Positions 6,886 to 15,541 of a stretch of DNA of 16,533 bases are shown piece by piece. The stretch lies in NCBI GenBank assembly GCA_019420045.1, contig JAHZHY010000283.1:1-16533 (forward strand). Direction: 5' to 3'. The stretch's first letter is position 1; each line of letters begins with the position of its first letter. A program made the translations under genes and the position numbers. The notes beneath the pieces are model-generated. The model did no database searches and was not told the DNA's origin. It saw nothing but the letters and a program-made list of their open reading frames with translations. This DNA comes from Clostridiales bacterium (GTDB taxonomy: Bacteria; Bacillota; Clostridia; Oscillospirales; Butyricicoccaceae).

Positions 6886-7167
6886 ATGCCAAAAAAGATC
6901 CCGGTGCGCCAATGCGTGGCCTGCCGTCAGCAAAAGGAAAAACCCCAACTGGCCCGGATCACCCGCACGCCCCAAGGGGATATCGTCTATGACCCCAAGG
7001 GAAAGGCCCCCGGCCGGGGCGCCTATCTGTGCAAAAGCGTCTCCTGTCTGGAAAAGGCCATCAAGACCCGTGCTTTGGCCCGGGCACTGGATTGCCAGAT
7101 CCCCGATGAGGTCTATGACACCTTGCGGCAGCAGCTGATGGAGGAAGGGGCCCAGGATGGAGAATAA
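6886..7167 (+). CDS. rnpM: YlxR/RnpM family RNA-binding protein (RNase P modulator)
   Basis: 93-residue basic protein of the YlxR family (DUF448), encoded between nusA and ylxQ as in most Gram-positive bacteria. The N terminus [15 protein letters not shown] and the diagnostic APGRGAYLC (residues 41-49) are present. Cysteines C10, C13, C49 and C54 are arranged like the family's zinc-ligand-like set. Bacillus YlxR binds the RNase P RNA and modulates tRNA 5' processing, hence RnpM. The start at 6886 follows a strong AGGAGGAGGG site. It overlaps ylxQ by 11 nt, suggesting translational coupling. Confidence 0.95.
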   Translation: MPKKIPVRQCVACRQQKEKPQLARITRTPQGDIVYDPKGKAPGRGAYLCKSVSCLEKAIKTRALARALDCQIPDEVYDTLRQQLMEEGAQDGE

Positions 7168-7579
7168 TCTTTTGGCCTTTATCGGCCTGATGAAAAAAGC
7201 GGGCAACCTGGCCATCGGCGGTGAAAACGCCTATGATGCCGCCCGCACCCACAAGGCACGGCTGATGGTGCTGGCCCAGAACGCCGGGGACAACACCATG
7301 GGTCAGGCCCAGGCCGTGGCGAAACAATACCAGGTGCCCCACATCACCCTCCCCTGTTCCAAAGAGGAACTGGGCAGGGCGCTGGGGATGCGGGAATGTG
7401 CGGCTTTCGCCGTCACCGACACCGGTTTCGCCCTGTCCCTGTGCCGCAAATGCCAGATGGAAGAGACCGCCCAGGCCCTTTCCGAGCGCCTGGCCCGGGA
7501 GAAAAAACGGAAACAGAAAAAGATCGACCGGGCCCAGGGCAAAGGCGCCGGTTCTCACAGACGCAAAGGGGGAATATAA
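7157..7579 (+). CDS. ylxQ: L7Ae-like RNA-binding protein YlxQ
   Basis: 140 residues with an L7Ae/L30e/S12e/Gadd45-type fold covering about residues 1-95: LLAFIGLMKKAGNLAIGGENAYDAARTHKARLMVLAQNAGDNT matches the kink-turn-binding core. It is followed by a highly basic C-terminal tail (KKRKQKKIDRAQGKG), longer than in most YlxQ proteins of about 100 residues, which probably adds RNA contacts. The start lies inside ylxR, and the stop is 3 nt ahead of infB. Location and fold indicate a ribosomal or RNase-P-related RNA ligand; the precise target is not established. Confidence 0.92.
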   Translation: MENNLLAFIGLMKKAGNLAIGGENAYDAARTHKARLMVLAQNAGDNTMGQAQAVAKQYQVPHITLPCSKEELGRALGMRECAAFAVTDTGFALSLCRKCQMEETAQALSERLAREKKRKQKKIDRAQGKGAGSHRRKGGI

Positions 7580-7582
7580 CCT

Positions 7583-9916
7583 ATGATGATTAAATACCGG
7601 GTAAGTGATGTGGCCAAGGACTTTGGCCGCCCCAACAAGGAGATCGCCGAGATTCTGGGCGATTATCTTCAGGCGCCCAAAAGCAATGCCCAGGCCCTGA
7701 AGGAGCCGGAGCTGGATGTGATCTTTGAATATCTGACCCAGAAGAACCAGGTGGAGAGCCTGGATCAGGTCTTTGCTCCCGCCGCCGAAGCCGCCCAGAA
7801 GCGGCGCCAGGAGTCGGAAAAGCGCATCCTGGAAAAGCAGCAGAAGGAGCAGCCCAAGACCCAGAAGACCGCTGAGGCTCCCAAGGAGCAGGGGAAAGTT
7901 GTCACCGAGCAGCAGCCCACTTCCTCCACCAAAGGCCCCCGCACCACCCGTGTGGACACCCGTGGCAACTCGGTGGACCTTTCCAAATACGATGAGCGGA
8001 TGGATCAGCTGGTTCCCGAGCGGGCCCAGAAGATCAACAACACCCCCCAGGGCAAGCAGAAGATCAAGCGCCAGGCCGACCGCCGGGGCTTTGTGAGCAA
8101 CAAGAAGCGCCAGGAGGAGCAGGAGCGCCTGCGCCGCCTGCAGATGCAGGAAAAAGCCAAAAAAGTGCAGCTGAAGGTGCTCATCCCCGATGAGATCAAT
8201 GTGGGTGAGCTGGCTGTGCGGCTGAAAAAGACCGCTGCCGATGTAATCAAGCAGCTGATGAAGCTGGGCGTCATGGCCAATGTGTCCCAGAGCGTGGACT
8301 TTGACACCGCCAGCCTTGTGGCCGAGGAATTCGGCGCCAAGGTGGAGCACGAAGTCATCGTCACCATCGAGGAAAAACTCATCGACGACAGCACCGACGA
8401 CGAAAAGAACCTGCAGCCCAGACCTCCTGTGGTTGTGGTGATGGGCCATGTTGACCACGGCAAAACCTCCCTGCTGGATGCCATCCGTCACGCCCATGTC
8501 ACCGAAGGGGAAGCGGGCGGCATCACCCAGCACATCGGCGCTTACCAGGTGCAGCTGGACGACCGGCTGATCACCTTCCTGGACACCCCCGGCCACGCCG
8601 CCTTTACCTCCATGCGTGCCCGCGGCGCTCAGGTCACTGATGTGGCCATCCTGGTGGTGGCCGCTGACGACGGCGTCATGCCCCAGACAGTGGAAGCCAT
8701 CAACCATGCCAAAGCCGCCGGTGTGCCCATCATCGTGGCGGTGAACAAGATTGATAAAGAAGGCGCCAACCCCGACCGGGTGCTCCAGCAGCTCACCGAG
8801 TATGAGCTGGTTCCCGAAGAGTGGGGCGGCGATACCATCGTGTGCAACATCTCGGCCAAGCAGAAGATCGGCATCGAAAACCTTTTGGAAATGGTGCTGC
8901 TCACCGCCGACATCCAGGAACTGAAAGCCAACCCGGACCGCCGGGCCAAGGGCACCGTCATCGAAGCCAAGCTGGATCGGGGCCGCGGCCCTGTGGCCAC
9001 CATCCTCATCCAGAACGGCACCCTGCACACCGGCGATATCGTCATCGCTGGCAAAACCGTGGGCCGTGTGCGTGCCATGACCGACGACCGGGGCCGCAAG
9101 CTGGACAGCGCCGGTCCTTCCATGCCGGTGGAGATCATCGGTCTTTCCGAAGTGCCTGACGCCGGTGACCTGTTCTACGCTGTAGAAGACGAGCGCATGG
9201 CTCGTGAACTGGCCGAACAGCGGAAAACCGAGGAAAAAGACGAAAGAGCCAAGATGCAGGAAAAGATCACCCTGGAAAACCTGTTCAGCCACATCAAAGA
9301 GGGCGAAGTCAAGGACTTCAACATCATCGTCAAGGCCGATGTGCAGGGCAGCGCCGAAGCGGTCACTGCATCCCTGCGCAAGCTGTCCAACGAGGAAGTG
9401 CGGGTGCAGGTCATCCATTCCGGCGTAGGCGGCATCAACGAATCCGATGTGATGCTGGCCGCCGCTTCCGGCGCCATCATCGTGGGCTTCAATGTGCGCC
9501 CCGAACCGGCCGCCGCCGACAGCGCCGCCCGTCAGGATGTGGAGATCCGCACCTACCGGATCATCTACGACTGTCTGGAAGAGATCGAGTCGGCCATGAA
9601 GGGCATGCTGGCCCCCAAATTCCAGGAAGTGGTCATCGGCCACGCCGAAGTGCGCCAGACCTTCAAGGTCTCCGGCGTGGGCACCATCGCCGGCTGCTAT
9701 GTCACCGACGGCAAGGTGCAGCGTGCCGCCCAGGTGCGCATTGTGCGTGACAACATCGTCATCCACGAAGGTGTGCTGTCCACCCTCCGCCGTTTCAAGG
9801 ACGACGCCAAGGAAGTGTCTTCCGGCTATGAATGCGGCATGAGCTTTGAAAAATACAACGACATCAAGGAAGGCGATGTGATCGAAGCCTTCGTGATGGA
9901 AGAGATCAAGCGGTAA
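7583..9916 (+). CDS. infB: Translation initiation factor IF-2
   Basis: 777-residue GTPase that positions fMet-tRNA on the 30S subunit and promotes subunit joining. The N-terminal IF2_N module (about 1-55, [25 protein letters not shown]) is followed by a Lys/Gln/Glu-rich linker to about residue 200 and a second IF2_N module. The G domain carries P-loop GHVDHGKT (288-295), DTPGH (334-338), NKID (388-391) and SAK (424-426). Domains II, III ([16 protein letters not shown]) and the C-terminal fMet-tRNA-binding beta barrel end at [14 protein letters not shown]. Two adjacent ATGs (7583, 7586) are possible; the first is given. It is 3 nt after ylxQ. The next gene, rbfA, is 112 nt away across a strong hairpin. 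Confidence 0.98.
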   Translation: MMIKYRVSDVAKDFGRPNKEIAEILGDYLQAPKSNAQALKEPELDVIFEYLTQKNQVESLDQVFAPAAEAAQKRRQESEKRILEKQQKEQPKTQKTAEAPKEQGKVVTEQQPTSSTKGPRTTRVDTRGNSVDLSKYDERMDQLVPERAQKINNTPQGKQKIKRQADRRGFVSNKKRQEEQERLRRLQMQEKAKKVQLKVLIPDEINVGELAVRLKKTAADVIKQLMKLGVMANVSQSVDFDTASLVAEEFGAKVEHEVIVTIEEKLIDDSTDDEKNLQPRPPVVVVMGHVDHGKTSLLDAIRHAHVTEGEAGGITQHIGAYQVQLDDRLITFLDTPGHAAFTSMRARGAQVTDVAILVVAADDGVMPQTVEAINHAKAAGVPIIVAVNKIDKEGANPDRVLQQLTEYELVPEEWGGDTIVCNISAKQKIGIENLLEMVLLTADIQELKANPDRRAKGTVIEAKLDRGRGPVATILIQNGTLHTGDIVIAGKTVGRVRAMTDDRGRKLDSAGPSMPVEIIGLSEVPDAGDLFYAVEDERMARELAEQRKTEEKDERAKMQEKITLENLFSHIKEGEVKDFNIIVKADVQGSAEAVTASLRKLSNEEVRVQVIHSGVGGINESDVMLAAASGAIIVGFNVRPEPAAADSAARQDVEIRTYRIIYDCLEEIESAMKGMLAPKFQEVVIGHAEVRQTFKVSGVGTIAGCYVTDGKVQRAAQVRIVRDNIVIHEGVLSTLRRFKDDAKEVSSGYECGMSFEKYNDIKEGDVIEAFVMEEIKR

Positions 9917-9936
9917 AAAAACACCGTTTTTCACCG

Positions 9937-9968
9937 ATCCCCGCGGGATAATTCTATCCCGCGGGGAT
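9937..9968 (+). repeat. Perfect 14-bp hairpin between infB and rbfA
   Basis: Arms 9937-9950 and 9955-9968 are perfectly complementary around an ATTC loop, with CCCGCGGG at the core. No U-tract follows, so it is not a typical intrinsic terminator. A weaker 5-bp stem (9979-9983 with 9988-9992) followed by GGAATTTTT comes next. Possible roles are protecting the upstream mRNA 3' end, partial termination, or an RNase III processing site. It lies in the only intergenic gap over 60 nt within the operon. Confidence 0.65.
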
Positions 9969-10028
9969 ACTGGAAAGAGGGGACTTTTCCCCGGAATTTT
10001 TCATTATTACAGGAAAGGGGGCTTTTTT

Positions 10029-10406
10029 ATGCCTTCCAACCGAATCGGCCGTATCAACGAAGAAGTGATGCGGGAACTGGCCCGGCTGCTGCCCACTGTC
10101 AAAGATCCCCGTCTGGGCGGCGGACTGCTCAGCATCGTCCGGTGCGAAGTGACCAATGACCTGCGCTGGTGCAAAGTCTATCTCAGCACTCTGGGTCAGT
10201 TTGACATGAAAGAACTGAAAAAGGGTCTGAAATCCTGCTCGGGCTATCTGCGGCGGGAGCTGGCCCACAGCCTGAGCCTGCGCTATACTCCGGAGCTGGT
10301 ATTTGTTCTGGACGACTCCATCCAGGAGGGCGCCCACATCAACCAGCTGCTCCATCAGCTGCCCGAGCTTCAGGAGGAACACCATGACGACGCTGACGCT
10401 GAATGA
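10029..10406 (+). CDS. rbfA: 30S ribosome-binding factor RbfA
   Basis: 125-residue cold-shock-type assembly factor that binds the 30S subunit near helix 1 of 16S rRNA during late maturation. The KH-like fold is recognisable from NRIGRINEEVMRELARLLPTVKDPRL, SIVRCEVTNDLRWCKVYLSTLG and the C-terminal LRYTPELVFVLDDSIQEGAHINQLL. The short acidic/histidine tail (EEHHDDADAE) is not part of the core. The start at 10029 has AGGAAAGGGG upstream. The last 23 nt overlap nrnA, whose ATG lies inside rbfA. Confidence 0.97.
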   Translation: MPSNRIGRINEEVMRELARLLPTVKDPRLGGGLLSIVRCEVTNDLRWCKVYLSTLGQFDMKELKKGLKSCSGYLRRELAHSLSLRYTPELVFVLDDSIQEGAHINQLLHQLPELQEEHHDDADAE

Positions 10407-11343
10407 AGCCGCCGATTTTCTCCGGCAAAACGATGACTTTCTCATCCTGACCCATGGCCGTCCTGATGGGGATACCATCGGCTCGGCCAGCGCCCTGTGC
10501 CGTCTGCTGCGGGGACTGGGAAAACAGACTTTTCTCCTGTCCAACGAGGACCTGACACCCCGGCTGGGCTTTTTGTGCGGCGATCTGCTGGCTCCGGAGA
10601 GCTTTGTGCCCGGAACCATCGTGGCCACCGATGTGGCCACCCAGGAGCTTTTGTGCAAAAACGCCGCGCCCTTTGGGGATCGGGTGGATCTGTGTATCGA
10701 CCACCACCCCTCCAACACAGGCTACGCAAAAAACACCCTGTTGAACGCCGGCTGTGCGGCCACTGGAGAGCTGATCTGGCTGCTTGGAGAAAAATTGGGG
10801 TATTCTCCTGCGCCCTTGTTCTGCGACGCTGTCTACACCGCCATCTCCACCGATACCGGCTGTTTCTGCTATTCCAACACCACACCCCAGACCCACCGGA
10901 TCGCCGCTTTGTGCATGGAAAACGGGGCGGATTTCTCCCGCCTGAACCGGCAGCTTTTTGAGACAAAAAGCTGGAAGCGCATCCAGGTGGAAAACCATGT
11001 GTTCCAGAACATCCAGCTTTCGGCCCAGGGGAAAATCGCTGCGGTATGCCTGACCAAGGAAGCCCTGGACCGGCTGGAAGCCACCAAAGATGAGCTGGAC
11101 AACCTGTCGGCCCTGCCCCGGCAGATCGAAGGGGTGTGCTGCTCCATCCTGCTCAGCCAGGTGGGGCCGGGCCGCTTCAAAGGCTCGGTGCGCACCGATG
11201 CGCCGGTGGATGCCTCCCGTCTGTGCGCCCGTTTCGGCGGCGGCGGTCATGCCCGTGCGGCTGGCTGCACCCTGGAAGGGGAGGGGGAGGACTGCCTTTC
11301 CCGGCTGGTGAAAGCCGCCCAGGAGGAACTGGGTTATGTATAA
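10384..11343 (+). CDS. nrnA: DHH/DHHA1 oligoribonuclease / pAp phosphatase NrnA
   Basis: 319-residue cytosolic phosphoesterase. Members of this family degrade 2-5 nt RNA (nanoRNA) and convert 3'-phosphoadenosine 5'-phosphate to AMP. The first DHH-family motif THGRPDGDTIGS (residues 23-34, ligands H24, D28 and D30) is present, as is the name-giving DHH triplet at 106-108 (CIDHHPSN). ISTDTGCF follows, and the DHHA1 substrate-binding domain ends with GGGGHARAAG (285-294). The start at 10384 gives the family's normal N terminus and lies inside rbfA; the stop overlaps truB by 8 nt. The rbfA-nrnA-truB order is common in Firmicutes. Confidence 0.95.
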   Translation: MTTLTLNEAADFLRQNDDFLILTHGRPDGDTIGSASALCRLLRGLGKQTFLLSNEDLTPRLGFLCGDLLAPESFVPGTIVATDVATQELLCKNAAPFGDRVDLCIDHHPSNTGYAKNTLLNAGCAATGELIWLLGEKLGYSPAPLFCDAVYTAISTDTGCFCYSNTTPQTHRIAALCMENGADFSRLNRQLFETKSWKRIQVENHVFQNIQLSAQGKIAAVCLTKEALDRLEATKDELDNLSALPRQIEGVCCSILLSQVGPGRFKGSVRTDAPVDASRLCARFGGGGHARAAGCTLEGEGEDCLSRLVKAAQEELGYV

Positions 11344-12244
11344 TGGCATCCTGCTTTTGAACAAAGAAATGGGTTTCACCTCCCATGATGCGGTGGCCAA
11401 GCTGCGGGGCATCCTGCGCTTCCGCCGCATCGGTCACGCTGGCACCCTGGACCCCATGGCCCAGGGCTTGCTGGTGATGCTGCTGGGCAAGGCCACCCGG
11501 GCCAGCGAATATGCTTCCGGCGCCGAAAAGGAATATATCGCTGATTTTATACTGGGAGTTGAGACCGACACCCAGGATACCACCGGCAATGTTTTGGCAG
11601 AAGCACCGGTGGATGTGACAGAAAGCCAGCTGCGGCAGGCCCTTTCCTCCTTTGAAGGGGGATACGATCAGGTCCCTCCCATGTACTCCGCCATTCAAAA
11701 GGACGGGGTACGGCTCTACGACCTGGCCCGCAAGGGCAAGGAAGTGGAGCGGGAGAGCCGGTTCATCGCCCTGCCTCTGCTGGAACTTTTGTCTTTCGAG
11801 TCGCCCCGGGGGAAACTGCGGGTACGCTGCTCCAAGGGCACCTATATCCGCACCCTGTGCCACGACCTGGGCCAGCGCCTGGGCTGCGGCGGCGCCATGA
11901 GCGCCCTGACCCGGGTGCAGGCCGGAGATTTCTCTCTGGAAGACGCTCTGACTTTGGGGGAAGTGGAGCAGCTGGTGAAAGAGGGCACATTACAGCAGCA
12001 CATCCTGCCAGTGGACAGGCTCTTTACCTCCCTGCCCGCAGTCACCCTTACAGAAGAAGGGGCCAAGCGGGCCCGCAACGGCGCCCATGCCGCCCAGAAG
12101 CATCTGCTCTCCGGGGAGATCCCCCCGGTGGATTCCCTGTGCCGGGTGTATACGTCGGAAGGGGAGTTTCTGATGACCGGCAAAGGCGGCCTGCTGGACA
12201 TGGGGCCGTCCGCCATCTTCTGCCATAAAATCTTTGGGGAATGA
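11336..12244 (+). CDS. truB: tRNA pseudouridine(55) synthase TruB
   Basis: 302 residues, normal length. It isomerises U55 in the T-loop of tRNAs. The catalytic motif GHAGTLDPMAQGLL has the nucleophilic aspartate at D39. KEYIADFILGVETDTQD, the VPPMYSAIQKDGVRLYDLARKG segment and the RCSKGTYIRTLCHDLG motif are all family landmarks. A C-terminal PUA-like domain runs from about residue 235 (LPAVTLTEEGAKRARNG). The start at 11336 is within nrnA, so translation is likely coupled. Only 9 nt separate its stop from ribF. Confidence 0.97.
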   Translation: MYNGILLLNKEMGFTSHDAVAKLRGILRFRRIGHAGTLDPMAQGLLVMLLGKATRASEYASGAEKEYIADFILGVETDTQDTTGNVLAEAPVDVTESQLRQALSSFEGGYDQVPPMYSAIQKDGVRLYDLARKGKEVERESRFIALPLLELLSFESPRGKLRVRCSKGTYIRTLCHDLGQRLGCGGAMSALTRVQAGDFSLEDALTLGEVEQLVKEGTLQQHILPVDRLFTSLPAVTLTEEGAKRARNGAHAAQKHLLSGEIPPVDSLCRVYTSEGEFLMTGKGGLLDMGPSAIFCHKIFGE

Positions 12245-12253
12245 GGAAATGGT

Positions 12254-13180
12254 ATGTCCCGCCAAGAGAAAGTGATCTATGCCCTGGGCTTTTTTGACGG
12301 GGTACATAAAGGCCATCAGGCCATTCTGGAGACCGCCCGGCAGCTGGCCCGGGAAACGGGGATGCGTCCGGGGGTCTTTACCTATGAAAACCACCCCCAG
12401 AGCGTGGTGGGCGGCAGCGCGCCGCCTCTTCTCACCACGCCGGAGGAGCGGAGGGCCCTGTTCGCCCACTATGGCATGGAGGAGATCGTCATGATCCCCT
12501 TTGATGCCCATTTTTCTGCCCAAAGCCCGGAAGAATTTCTCCGGATGCTGATAGAAGATTATCACTGCGGCGGCCTGTGCTGCGGGGACAACTTCCATTT
12601 CGGCGCCAAAGCGGCAGGAAACGCTTCTTTGCTTCTGGAACTGTGCCAGAAGCTGGGGCTTTTTTGCCGGGTGGCATCGCCGGTTCTGGAAAAGGGCAAA
12701 ACGGTCAGCTCTACTTTGATCCGCACCCTTCTGCGGGAAGGGGATGCTCAGGAGGCCTTCCGCTGTCTGGGCCGGCCTTTTTCCCTGGCCGGGGAGATCG
12801 TTCACGGCGACGGCCGGGGCCACCGCCTGGGAATCCCCACCATCAACCTGACCCCACCGGAAGGGGCTTTGTGGCCCCGGGTGGGCGTCTATGCCACCCT
12901 GACCCAAATGGAAGGAGGGGAGACCTGGCCTTCTCTCACCAATGTGGGGATGCGTCCCACCTTCCGGTCCCATGGCTCTCCCACCATGGAAACCCACCTC
13001 ACCGGCTTTCGGGGAGATCTTTACGGACATCGGGTGCGGGTATGGTTCTGGGCCTATCTGCGGGAAGAGCAGAAATTCGAAAACGCCACCCTTTTGGTGG
13101 AGCAGATCGCAAAGGATACCAAGAAAACCCAGCAGCTGCTCCAATCCTTAGACCGGAGTGATATCTATGACCTTCCTTAA
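12254..13180 (+). CDS. ribF: Bifunctional riboflavin kinase/FAD synthetase RibF
   Basis: 308 residues, making FMN from riboflavin and then FAD. The N-terminal FAD synthetase (nucleotidyltransferase) domain has GFFDGVHKGHQ (12-22) and a later VSSTLIRTLLREGD motif. The C-terminal kinase domain has GDGRGHRLGIPTINL (185-199), VYATLT, TNVGMRPTF and the ETHLTGFRGDLYG segment. The start at 12254 comes 9 nt after truB. Its last 14 nt overlap the M20 peptidase. In many Firmicutes rpsO and pnp follow ribF; here they do not. Confidence 0.97.
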   Translation: MSRQEKVIYALGFFDGVHKGHQAILETARQLARETGMRPGVFTYENHPQSVVGGSAPPLLTTPEERRALFAHYGMEEIVMIPFDAHFSAQSPEEFLRMLIEDYHCGGLCCGDNFHFGAKAAGNASLLLELCQKLGLFCRVASPVLEKGKTVSSTLIRTLLREGDAQEAFRCLGRPFSLAGEIVHGDGRGHRLGIPTINLTPPEGALWPRVGVYATLTQMEGGETWPSLTNVGMRPTFRSHGSPTMETHLTGFRGDLYGHRVRVWFWAYLREEQKFENATLLVEQIAKDTKKTQQLLQSLDRSDIYDLP

Positions 13181-14672
13181 TGACTTGTGGGCTTCCTTTC
13201 AGATTTTTGCCGGCAACTTTACCGACCGCTATGGCCTGTGGGTCAACGGCGCTCTCCTTTTGCTGGTGCTGGCCGCCGTGGGGCTGTTCCTGTGGCGCAG
13301 CATTCGGCTGGGTCGTCGGGTGCGTCATACTCAGGCCCAGCTCAACCTGCCGGAGCCTTCCAAAAAGCAGAGTGAGGAATGGTGCCGCAAGCTCTCCCAG
13401 GCGGTGAGCTTCCCCACCGTCACCGGGGACAAAGAGGCCATGTCCCGGTTCCGCGACTGGCTGAAGGAAAGCTTCCCTCTGGTCTTTTCCCGGCTGCGGG
13501 TGCTGGACTGCCCGGGAGACGGGCTTCTGTTCCAGTGGCGCTGCCCGGAAAAAGGGGAAAAGGGGCCGGTGCTTTTGTGCGCCCACATGGATGTGGTACC
13601 CACAGAAGGCCAGAACTGGACCCATCCCCCTTTTGAAGGAGAAATCAAGGAAGAGACAATCTACGGCCGGGGCGCTTTGGACTGCAAAGGCACCCTTTGC
13701 GGCATTCTCCAGGCGGTGGAAGAGCTTTTACAGGATGGATTTGTTCCGGGCCGGGATGTGTATCTGGCCTTTGGCTGCGACGAGGAGACCGGCGGCAAAG
13801 AAGGAGCTGCTCAGATCGCCAAGCAGCTGAAGATGCGTGGGCTGCACTTTGATCTGATCCTGGACGAGGGCACTCCCATCAGCATCGCTCACCTGGGGAA
13901 AGAAAATTTCCCTGCTGCCCTTCTGGGCGTGGCGGAAAAGGGCCAGGCCACCTTCCGGCTCACTGCCCGGCAAAAGGCCGGTCACGCTGCCATGCCTCCC
14001 CAGCATACGGCGGCGGGGTATCTGTCCGAAGCCATCTGCCGCATCGAAGCGGCTCCCCTCCACAAGAGGCTGTTGCCGGTGATGCAGCAATGCCTGCTGT
14101 TTTCCGCCCCGGCCATGGGGAGTTTGCAGCGGGCCATGGTGGCAAATCTGCCCTTTACCCGTCCGCTGCTCTTCCGGGGCACCCGGCACAATCTGCAGCT
14201 TTCGGCTTTGTTCCATTCCACCTTTGCCGCCACCTGTCTGGAAGGTGGCAGCGCCCCCAATGTGCTGCCAGAGACGGCTTCTGCCCTTCTCAATGCACGC
14301 ATTCTCCAGGGGGACACCGGTGAAAAATTGCTGGAATCCCTGCGTTCTTTGCTGGACGACCTGCCGGTGACCATCGAAATGGTTTCCTGCCAGGACCCCT
14401 CTGCCATCACCGATCCCGCCGGAGCAGGCTATCAACTGGTAAAGGGTGCAGTGGAGGAGACCTTTGGCCGCCTGCCCTGCATCCCCACCATCATGCCTGC
14501 CGGCACCGATACCAAGCATTATCAGGAATTTTCCGATCACATCATCCGCTTTATCCCGCTGGCGGTAAGCGATGCCACGCTGAGCGCCGTTCATGGCCCC
14601 GACGAGCATCTGTCCTGCCGCAGCTATACCGCCGGTGTGATCTTCTATGAGAACCTTTTGAAAAAGCTATGA
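13167..14672 (+). CDS. Membrane-anchored M20 metallopeptidase, CPS1/PM20D1-like
   Basis: 501-residue predicted zinc peptidase or N-acyl-amino-acid hydrolase. An N-terminal transmembrane helix (about residues 24-43) is followed by a positively charged stop-transfer (RSIRLGRRVR). The M20 active site is complete: H140 and D142 in AHMDVVP, D172 in GRGALDCKG, E206/E207 in DEETGG, D233 in LDEGTP and H476 in VHGPDEHL. The run SFPTVTGDKEAMSRFRDWLKESFPLV and the HTHP-like WTHPPFEGEI resemble the yeast carboxypeptidase S / PM20D1 branch more than DapE or ArgE. The dimerisation domain lies at about 250-400. The start at 13167 has GGAG 8 nt upstream; a GTG 9 nt earlier is less likely. It overlaps ribF by 14 nt and the next gene by 4 nt. 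Substrate unknown; orientation of the catalytic domain is not certain. Confidence 0.9.
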   Translation: MTFLNDLWASFQIFAGNFTDRYGLWVNGALLLLVLAAVGLFLWRSIRLGRRVRHTQAQLNLPEPSKKQSEEWCRKLSQAVSFPTVTGDKEAMSRFRDWLKESFPLVFSRLRVLDCPGDGLLFQWRCPEKGEKGPVLLCAHMDVVPTEGQNWTHPPFEGEIKEETIYGRGALDCKGTLCGILQAVEELLQDGFVPGRDVYLAFGCDEETGGKEGAAQIAKQLKMRGLHFDLILDEGTPISIAHLGKENFPAALLGVAEKGQATFRLTARQKAGHAAMPPQHTAAGYLSEAICRIEAAPLHKRLLPVMQQCLLFSAPAMGSLQRAMVANLPFTRPLLFRGTRHNLQLSALFHSTFAATCLEGGSAPNVLPETASALLNARILQGDTGEKLLESLRSLLDDLPVTIEMVSCQDPSAITDPAGAGYQLVKGAVEETFGRLPCIPTIMPAGTDTKHYQEFSDHIIRFIPLAVSDATLSAVHGPDEHLSCRSYTAGVIFYENLLKKL

Positions 14673-15541
14673 GAAAACAAGTCAAACGCAAACTTCGCCG
14701 CACTTTATGGAGCCTGGCCTGCCTTGTGGCCGCCGGAATTTTTTACGGAGGGATGCAGTTTCTACCTTCCTCCACACCCCAGACTCCCGATGGGGAGCTG
14801 GCGGTACATTTCATCGATGTAGGCCAGGGAGATGCCATTCTGCTCTCCTGCGATGGGGAGACCGCCATTGTGGATGCGGGCACGCCCCAGTGTGAAGAAG
14901 ACCTTCTTTCCTATCTCCAAAGCCAGAACATCGGCAAACCCAAGTACATTTTTGCCACCCATCCCCATGCCGACCACATCGGCAGCATGGCGGCGGTGGT
15001 GGATGCCTTCGGCTGTGAGAACTTTATCATGCCGGAGATGGTCAGCTACACCCAGACCTTTGAAAACATGCTTTCCAGCGTGGAACAGGCCGGGTGCCAG
15101 ACGGCTTACGGCGCAGCCGGGGACACCTTTTCCCTGGGAGACGCCCAGCTGAAGCTTCTGTGGCCCACCGAGGGCTTTGACACCTCCGACCCCAACGAAA
15201 TTTCCCTGGTGCTTCAGGTGACCTATGGAGAATATTCCTTCCTGCTCACCGGCGATGCCGGGAAAGATGCCGAAGAAGGATTCCTTTCCCAGGTGCAGCC
15301 GGTGACGGTGCTCAAAGCAGGACACCATGGCAGTGACACCTCCAGCACAGAGGCCTTTTTGCAAAAGGCCCAGCCGGAATATGTGGTCATCAGCGTGGGA
15401 GCAGGCAACAGCTACGGCCATCCTTCTCCTGCCATGCTGGAACGGCTGGACGAAAACTGTCAGGTGCTGCGCACCGATGAAAAGGGCTCCATCGTCTTTA
15501 CGGTAAAGGAGGGCGAGCTTCATGTGTCTACCGCCCGCTAA
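14669..15541 (+). CDS. ComEC/Rec2-like metallo-beta-lactamase domain protein, membrane anchored
   Basis: 290 residues. A very basic N terminus (RKQVKRKLRR) precedes one hydrophobic segment (about 13-32), indicating a signal anchor. Residues about 44-285 form a metallo-beta-lactamase fold of the ComEC C-terminal type: HFIDVGQGDAILL (47-59), THPHADH (97-103) with the metal ligands H98, H100, D102 and H103, LLTGDAGKDAE and LKAGHHGSDTSS, and a closing SYGHPSP. The ComEC competence transmembrane domain is absent, so this is a stand-alone phosphodiesterase-type domain, perhaps a nuclease at the outer face. Start ATG overlaps the M20 stop (ATGA). Its last 20 nt overlap the DUF3006 gene, a partner commonly seen beside such proteins. 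Confidence 0.9.
   Translation: MRKQVKRKLRRTLWSLACLVAAGIFYGGMQFLPSSTPQTPDGELAVHFIDVGQGDAILLSCDGETAIVDAGTPQCEEDLLSYLQSQNIGKPKYIFATHPHADHIGSMAAVVDAFGCENFIMPEMVSYTQTFENMLSSVEQAGCQTAYGAAGDTFSLGDAQLKLLWPTEGFDTSDPNEISLVLQVTYGEYSFLLTGDAGKDAEEGFLSQVQPVTVLKAGHHGSDTSSTEAFLQKAQPEYVVISVGAGNSYGHPSPAMLERLDENCQVLRTDEKGSIVFTVKEGELHVSTAR

Noticed and set aside
5683..7215. 510-codon minus-strand open frame opposite nusA
   Set aside because: Antisense shadow of a high-GC gene; NusA motifs are intact on the plus strand.
7061..9934. 957-codon minus-strand open frame opposite ylxQ and infB
   Set aside because: It mirrors the strongly biased codon use of infB; the protein is His/Gly/Leu-rich with no recognisable domain, while the plus strand has intact IF-2 motifs.
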